Position numbers and translations under genes: made by a program. From the NCBI GenBank assembly GCA_033961575.1, contig CM066729.1, positions 100,257,001-100,321,000 on the forward strand: a stretch of DNA of 64,000 nucleotides, in the 5' to 3' direction. The notes under the pieces were generated by a model. That model saw only the letters and a list, made by a program, of their open reading frames with translations, was not told the DNA's origin and ran no database searches. Shown here piece by piece: positions 58,795-64,000 of this stretch; positions within the stretch are counted from its first letter, which is position 1, and each line of letters begins with the position of its first letter. The DNA comes from Aselliscus stoliczkanus (taxonomy: Eukaryota > Chordata > Mammalia > Chiroptera > Hipposideridae).

Positions 58795-58985
58795 CACATT
58801 CAGTAACTATTTGTTGAACATCTCTTTGTGCCAGCCATTGTGTTAAAAACTAGATATAGAAGTGAACAAGTCATAATCCCTGGCTTCAAAGTGTTGGCCA
58901 TCCTTTGGGGAATATACTCAAATAAATGAGCATTTTAACACAAGAAAATAAGCACTGTAATAGGGACAATCAAAGGGTGCTATGA
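58795..58985 (+). repeat. L2-like relic
   Basis: 'tgttgaacatctctttgtgccagccattgtg', 'agtgaacaagtcataatccctggcttca' and 'caagaaaataagcactgtaatagg' follow the L2 3' end in order. Confidence 0.6.
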
Positions 58986-59167
58986 ACTATTCAAATGTTC
59001 AGTTTAAGAAAAGTCCATATATAGAAATCATGCACTTATAAATGTATGTGCACTTATTAGGATGCATTTTTTTGGGTACTTCTTTAAAGTCAAATAGCTA
59101 AACTGGCATTCCATTTAAATGCAGTGTGCTTAACTGGGTTAAAATAAAAAATATATATGTACATGTA

Positions 59168-59400
59168 GTTTATTGGGGTGACAATAGTCAGCAATCCTTC
59201 TCTTGGGTATTTATATACCCCAAAAATCTGAAAACATTTATTCATAAAGATATATGTGCTCCCATGTTCATTGCAGCTTTATTTACGGTGGCCAAGACGT
59301 GAAAACAACCAAAGTGTCTTTCGATGGATGATTGGATAAAGAATATGTGGTATATATACACAATGGAATACTATTCTGCCATCAGGAAAGATGAAAGAAT
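59168..59400. mobile_element. L1 fragment with inverted junction
   Basis: The first ~22 bp (tttattggggtgacaatagtc) is the L1 3' terminus in reverse. From about 59190 the sequence is forward ORF2/3' L1 ('cttctcttgggtatttatat', 'catgttcattgcagctttattta', 'gtggccaagacgtgaaaacaacc', 'gaatactattctgcca'). A head-to-head arrangement like this is produced by twin priming. No T-run or duplication is obvious. Confidence 0.75.
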
Positions 59401-60608
59401 AAAAATAAATTTGATAAAATCATGTTCTACCCTTTTTGGGTAGCAAAAAATGAACTATTTATATTCAAATAGGGTCAGGAGAGCCAACTCCTTCTTAAAA
59501 CAATAATACGGGTATATAGTATTACAAATGGGGCAACAATCAAAACTATGCCAGTAGAGTTATGTATTCCACCTGGGCTTAGACCCGATGGTTCTCAAGG
59601 AATAAAACTATTTCCTCTGGGTAGGTGGTCTTTACAATGATGTGAAAAGAAAATTAGAAGCAGCTTTCTGGGGAAAGAGAACTCATACTGATGCTCACAC
59701 ATGGAACTAGATCTCATGCCCTGAGCCCTGCATTCCTCCACAATAAAACAACCATGTCTACAGAGAACCTCACTAATCTTCAGTGGGGATCTCTATATCC
59801 CCAATTTGTGGTGTAGTATTTGGTCTAGTTCTGGGGGAGCTTCAGGAGGCAGGGTTGGTAGGGTTAGCTTTACATGTCCCCAATCTCTGTGAGGAGTTCT
59901 CCTGGAGTCACTGCTAGAGAAGAAAAGACTCCTCTGTCTTGTTCACTGGATTACTAGGTGGCACCACCTCTGGCTTTAGGCAGTGATGGTAAAAGCCATG
60001 TGTGAACAATGATCTCAACCTACTCCATAGTTAAAACGAATTCAGTGATCGTCAATCTACAAATGCGAGGCTCTGACTTACTTGGTTACAAACAATTTTA
60101 TTTTTATGCTCAATGTTTGAATTTACTTTCATGAGGTAATTTGAAGCAGAAGATATATTTTATACATGTCAACATAATTCAGGAAAGAATGTCTCCTTAC
60201 GGTTAAGGTACAATTTGATATTTCAAATATATTACCTTATGGAAACCATTTTCAAACAAAAAGTTAAGTCTTCCCAATTTATTTTAACTATGTCGAACAT
60301 TGATTGTAGCAATTCACACCAACTTCTACCTCAGATTTCTAGGTCCATATTATTACTCAACCTTGGTATAGTGTCAGGAGAGGTGAGCCTGAATAAACTC
60401 TAGGAACTTTGTAGTTTTTTTAGCTTTATATAAAATTTGTATGAAGTGAATCACTAGTTTTCTTAGACTCTGCACATATAAATTCTTCAAAACAAATAGG
60501 AAATACAACCACCTACTTGTTTGGATAACCCTGGATTTGGCAACATTAATTGTTAAGATAACAAAGGACAAATATAATTTTATTTTGCACAAAAAATAAT
60601 TGAATGTT
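59401..60608. other. Unclassified sequence
   Basis: No gene or confident repeat. The part at 59560-60000 is somewhat GC-richer, but with no recognised structure. Confidence 0.5.
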
Positions 60609-60720
60609 AAGTACTCTTTTTTTTTTTTCCTCATATGTGGGATCTGAACCCGGGCCGCTGGCATCCCAAGCCAGCTCTTAACCACTGCGCCACTTGGCTG
60701 GCCCATCAAGTACTTTTTAA
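60609..60720 (-). mobile_element. SINE family A, reverse
   Basis: T-run then 'cctcatatgtgggatctgaacccgggccgctgg' through 'ccactgcgccacttggctggcc' is the reverse complement of SINE A (about 60620-60705). Flanks aagtactctttt and aagtactttttaa are a probable duplication. Confidence 0.92.
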
Positions 60721-61512
60721 GACTATAATTAATCATTATATAAGTAAAAATAACAATAACAGGAAAAAATTAATGTCAGTATACTTAAATGTGTCATCAG
60801 TTTACAATCAAAAGACACTGATCTAGTAAGGTAACCCTCTTTTAAACAAAAATTCTTCTAAGTAATCTCTGAGTGCTTACGCCATTAGACATATTTGAAT
60901 ATTATTCTTCAATAGCCAGATCATTTACCCATATTATAGGAAACCTAAGGAAATCCTAATGTCTTGATATAAGTTATGTACATTCTTGGGTAGGTTTAGT
61001 AATATAGTAACCATTATAGTTTCTGGAGGTGAACACAAGTTAATATGGTTAAGTAATCATCCAGGAACCAGGAAGGTAGGCATGAGTGTTATGTTTTGAA
61101 GGATGCTGATATTTTACATAAATCTGAAGAAGTCACAGTGAAAAAATCAACTTGAAAAATATGTCTTATTCAATGTGGAAAGATTAAAGCAAACATTTGA
61201 CATGCAACTCATTTCTAAGTTTCTTGATTTGCTTTTTCTTACATCAGCAAATGTGCAGTCAATACAGTATGTGCAAAACTTCAGATATAATTATGTATAT
61301 AACAGATTGTAAATAGCCTTTCAACTCTTTGGTGATTTACATATTTTTGTGTGCACAGAATATTCTGAAACAAATACATAATATCCAAAGAAGGTTAAAG
61401 ATAAGAATAGATCATCTTTATTTTAATGAGGCAAAGTTATTCTTGTATTTGTAATCCTTGTGTTCAAATTAAATAGTAAACCAAAGTATTAACTCAGCTA
61501 CTTTCATAAATT

Positions 61513-61513
<1 letters not shown>

Positions 61514-61545
<32 letters not shown>

Positions 61546-61555
61546 ATACACACAT
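61514..61555. repeat. (CA)n microsatellite, interrupted
   Basis: CA units with CAAA and CATA interruptions toward the end. Confidence 0.95.
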
Positions 61556-62690
61556 TCATGGATTCACTATTTTCTGTGTGTCACTTCTGTGCAAGGAAAT
61601 GTCCAGAATACAGGGTTATAAAGATAATTAAGTACAACTGAACTCATGAGAAAGACAGGTCCTGTCCTTAAAGATGAATACAATAAAAAAAGTGCACAAA
61701 GGTTATCACTGGGATCCTAGAGAAGAAATAAAACCCAACCTATGGAAGAGGAGTTTGGAAGGAGGTGACATATGAGTCAGCAACCAGCCTAGTGACTGGC
61801 TATAATAAACACTAGAGAAATAGTGTTTTTGTTTGTTTGTTTTTAGTCAACTAAGTTGATTATTAAAGGTATATAGAAGCAGTTGCTTGTAATAAGTATA
61901 GACCTTCAAGGTAAATCAATTGCCCCATTCCAGTCTTTGTTGCTGCCCTAGGAAAGCATACCTTTGGCATGATTATTATGAGAAATTTTATTTAGTATTG
62001 TAATTATCTTTACTTTGTATTGTGACCAATGAAGAGTTACTGACAAGACTAGAAGTGGTAATTCCATTGTTCTCTACTGTTTTATAGGAATGCCTTCATT
62101 CTATGGTTTCTTTGTAATCACTTTTTAATCCACAGATCTATTGGAGAGCTAGTTTATTTACATTTCTGATAATATAACCCATTAATTTGCTTAACTAGGT
62201 ACAGATCACTTGTCATAAACTGAAGGATATTTAAAAAGTGAGGACATCATCTTTAAACTTCTCAATGTGGAGCACTTTTTCTTCCTTATGGATACCTCAA
62301 ACTTGGTAAATTCATGTGAATTGGACTATCTGGACTGAAATAGGATACCAATTCCCATTTGTACATTCAATATAATAAAAGTTCAAATTTATAGGTAAAG
62401 GGAACAGAGAAAGCAGACATAATCAGTGATATGGAATCAAGGGAGGTTTACATTTTTTTTAACGGTCTGTTTTGCTTTTATTTTTGTTCAATGGTAAAGA
62501 AATTTGACCATACATTGAGAAAGGAAGTAAGATTGAAAAAGCATTTTCAAGGGTCATTTCTTACCATTTTTATATAAAATAAAAAGAAGTGTTAGTTTAT
62601 CTTTTCTCTCTCAGTGCATTATTTTGTGCACTGGGAATACCAATGTTCCACTGCTCTACAATAAGGAGGATGTACTCATTGCTACCCAGT

Positions 62691-62693
<3 letters not shown>

Positions 62694-62729
<36 letters not shown>
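62694..62729. repeat. (CA)n microsatellite
   Basis: About 17 uninterrupted CA units. Confidence 0.96.
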
Positions 62730-62731
<2 letters not shown>

Positions 62732-62919
62732 AAATAATCAAGTGATATTAAATGCAAATCTCTATAATTTTCTATATATTTTCTTTCATTAAAAACATTC
62801 ATTTGATATTCTAAATTAATTTTATGATTCATTAATGGGTATTATCTACAGTTTTAAAAAGACTGTTCTTGATAATAGAGAGACATTAAAAGTGTTAGGT
62901 TTGTAGGGTTCATTAGTGT

Positions 62920-63608
62920 CTGAGTGGACATAAGACAAGACAGGGAAACAAACAGGAGGCAGTGGCATTGCTCCTATCAAAAAATAATGTTATTCAAATT
63001 TGGGCAGTGTTAGTAAGAATTTAAAGGGAAATTTTAAAACAAAGAAAATATTTAGAAGGTTGAATCAACAGGACTTATTAACTTAGGACTATGAGTAGTT
63101 GGAGAGTTGGGAAAGGGTAGGAAGAAAGGTGAACTAAGGATGAGTCCCAGTTTTACAATGATTGCCCTAATGGATGTTGATGTTGCCAAAAAGATACAGT
63201 AAATATCAGAGGTTGATCAAGGTTAGACATATTGAATTTGAAGTAGCTCTGGGACATCTATTTAGAGATGTCTACCTGGTTTTTAGATATTAGAACTGAA
63301 GTTCTGGTAAGAAGATTGAAAAAGGTATGACTGTTTTTCATCAGTGCATAGTGATTATTTCCAAGAGTGAACAAAGATGAAATCACTTAGTGATAGACTG
63401 CAGAATGAAAATAGTAGGCCCCAACGGCAGAACTCTCGAGAGAATTAACATCTACAGGATAAACAAAGCAATAAGTCTTAAAAGAAGACAGTGTGGAACT
63501 TGAATAACCAGGAGTTTGTGATGATTCAGAAAGCCATTGAATAATTTTCAGATGTAAGGACTGATGAACAACAGCAAAGGTAGCAGAGAAATCCATCAAG
63601 ACCTTATG
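62920..63608 (+). repeat. L2 relic (body portion)
   Basis: Diverged L2 in consensus order: 'gttgaatcaacaggacttattaac', 'gatgagtcccagtttta', 'gttagacatattgaatttgaagtagctctgggacatctatttagagatgtct' (in pieces), 'atgaaatcacttagtgatagac', 'gcagagaaatccatcaagacct'. It is cut off by the next L1 insertion. Confidence 0.7.
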
Positions 63609-64000
63609 GTGACCAAGACATGGAAACAACCAAAGTATTCTTCGATTGATGATTGCGTAAAGAAGATATGGTACATATACATGATGAAATACTATTCTGC
63701 CAGAAGAAAGGATGAAATAGTACCATTTGTGACAACATGGATGGATCTTGAGATTATTATGCTAAGCGAAATAAGTGAGATAGAAAAAGTCGTGAACCAT
63801 ATGATATTCACTGATATGTGGTATATAAAACTGAAAACAACAAAGTAACAAGACAAACAAATGAAGAAACAAAAACTCATAGACACATAAACTCATAGTT
63901 TAGTGGTTACCAGAGGGTAAGAGGGAAGGGAGGTGGTAGATAAGGGTAAAAGGGATCAAATATATGGTGATGGAAGGAGAACTGACTCTGGGTGGTGAAC
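63609..64000 (+). mobile_element. L1 3'-end fragment (type II), continues past window
   Basis: 5'-truncated L1 beginning 'gtgaccaagacatggaaac' in the ORF2 C-terminus. An open stretch (within 63564-63848) reads TWKQPKYSSIDDCVKKIWYI and WMDLEIIMLSEIS, then the 3' UTR begins. It shows that the ORF2 frame of this lineage continues past the point where the 5130-12131 copy has its stop at 11395. The right end is outside the window. Confidence 0.9.

Larger units (their letters stand above)
60721..62919. other. Mostly unclassified, two (CA)n tracts, weak L2
   Basis: Around 61570-61800 weak L2-like phrases occur ('tgtgtgtcacttctgtgcaagg'). The rest is unclassified and contains the two dinucleotide repeats listed separately. 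Confidence 0.45.

Noticed and set aside
1..64000. Search for host exons, olfactory-receptor-like or other single-exon genes
   Set aside because: No frame outside repeats exceeds about 100 codons with a recognisable protein signature, and no convincing splice-flanked conserved coding stretch was noticed.

Overview
This window looks like a stretch of mammalian nuclear genome with no host gene that I can recognise. It is AT-rich and filled with layers of transposable elements. The organism is most likely a bat, probably of the horseshoe/leaf-nosed/false-vampire group (Rhinolophoidea). The reasons are tRNA-headed SINEs of a style I associate with those bats, L1 3' ends of the chiropteran type, and a mariner with its own small hairpin derivatives. 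These sit on the standard old eutherian layer (MIR, L2, MER5, MLT1, MLT2, Tigger). The species call is inference; no database was searched. No rRNA, tRNA gene, CRISPR array, intact host exon or viral gene was found. Every longer open frame that I can interpret is an L1 or mariner relic or lies inside a repeat.

Layout. 1-5111: mostly unclassified sequence with one SINE and one MER5-like relic. 5112-12149: a full-length but broken L1 (5' UTR with a YY1-like site, ORF1, ORF2, 3' UTR). It has an 18-bp target-site duplication (TSD), a SINE in the endonuclease region, and a second SINE plus about 40 bp of foreign sequence before its last A-rich tail. 13570-13728: another SINE. 13812-17580: an old L1 holding a younger L1 tail and a long SINE. 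17584-29212: mostly unclassified, with L1 tails, a mariner hairpin, L2 and MIR relics, and a 106-bp palindrome. 29213-31910: a nest of LTRs up to four layers deep: MLT1 split by MLT2, MLT2 split by two younger solo LTRs, and one of those split by an L1 tail. 31911-44507: MIR, MER5, SINEs of three related families, L2 relics and a mariner hairpin. 44631-47558: a DNA-transposon cluster (mariner hairpin, Tigger-like element, 1.5-kb mariner with a dead transposase, palindromic Tc/mariner element). 47561-64000: Tigger-like elements, L2 and MIR, SINEs, an inverted L1 fragment, microsatellites, and an L1 tail that runs off the window edge.

How the parts relate. The L1s are the likely source of reverse transcriptase for the SINEs: insertions end in A-tails and are flanked by TSDs of about 10-17 bp. 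Three SINE designs occur: A (head only, about 90 bp plus tail), B (about 140 bp plus tail) and C (about 390-465 bp, with a GC-rich repeated core and a terminal AATAAA). The mariner at 45297-46827 shares both ends with four hairpin elements of about 80 bp, which look like its internal-deletion derivatives. The most notable observations are the probable L1 3' transduction carrying a SINE, the composite SINE C family, the mariner/hairpin set, the LTR nest, and the palindrome that abuts an L1 end.
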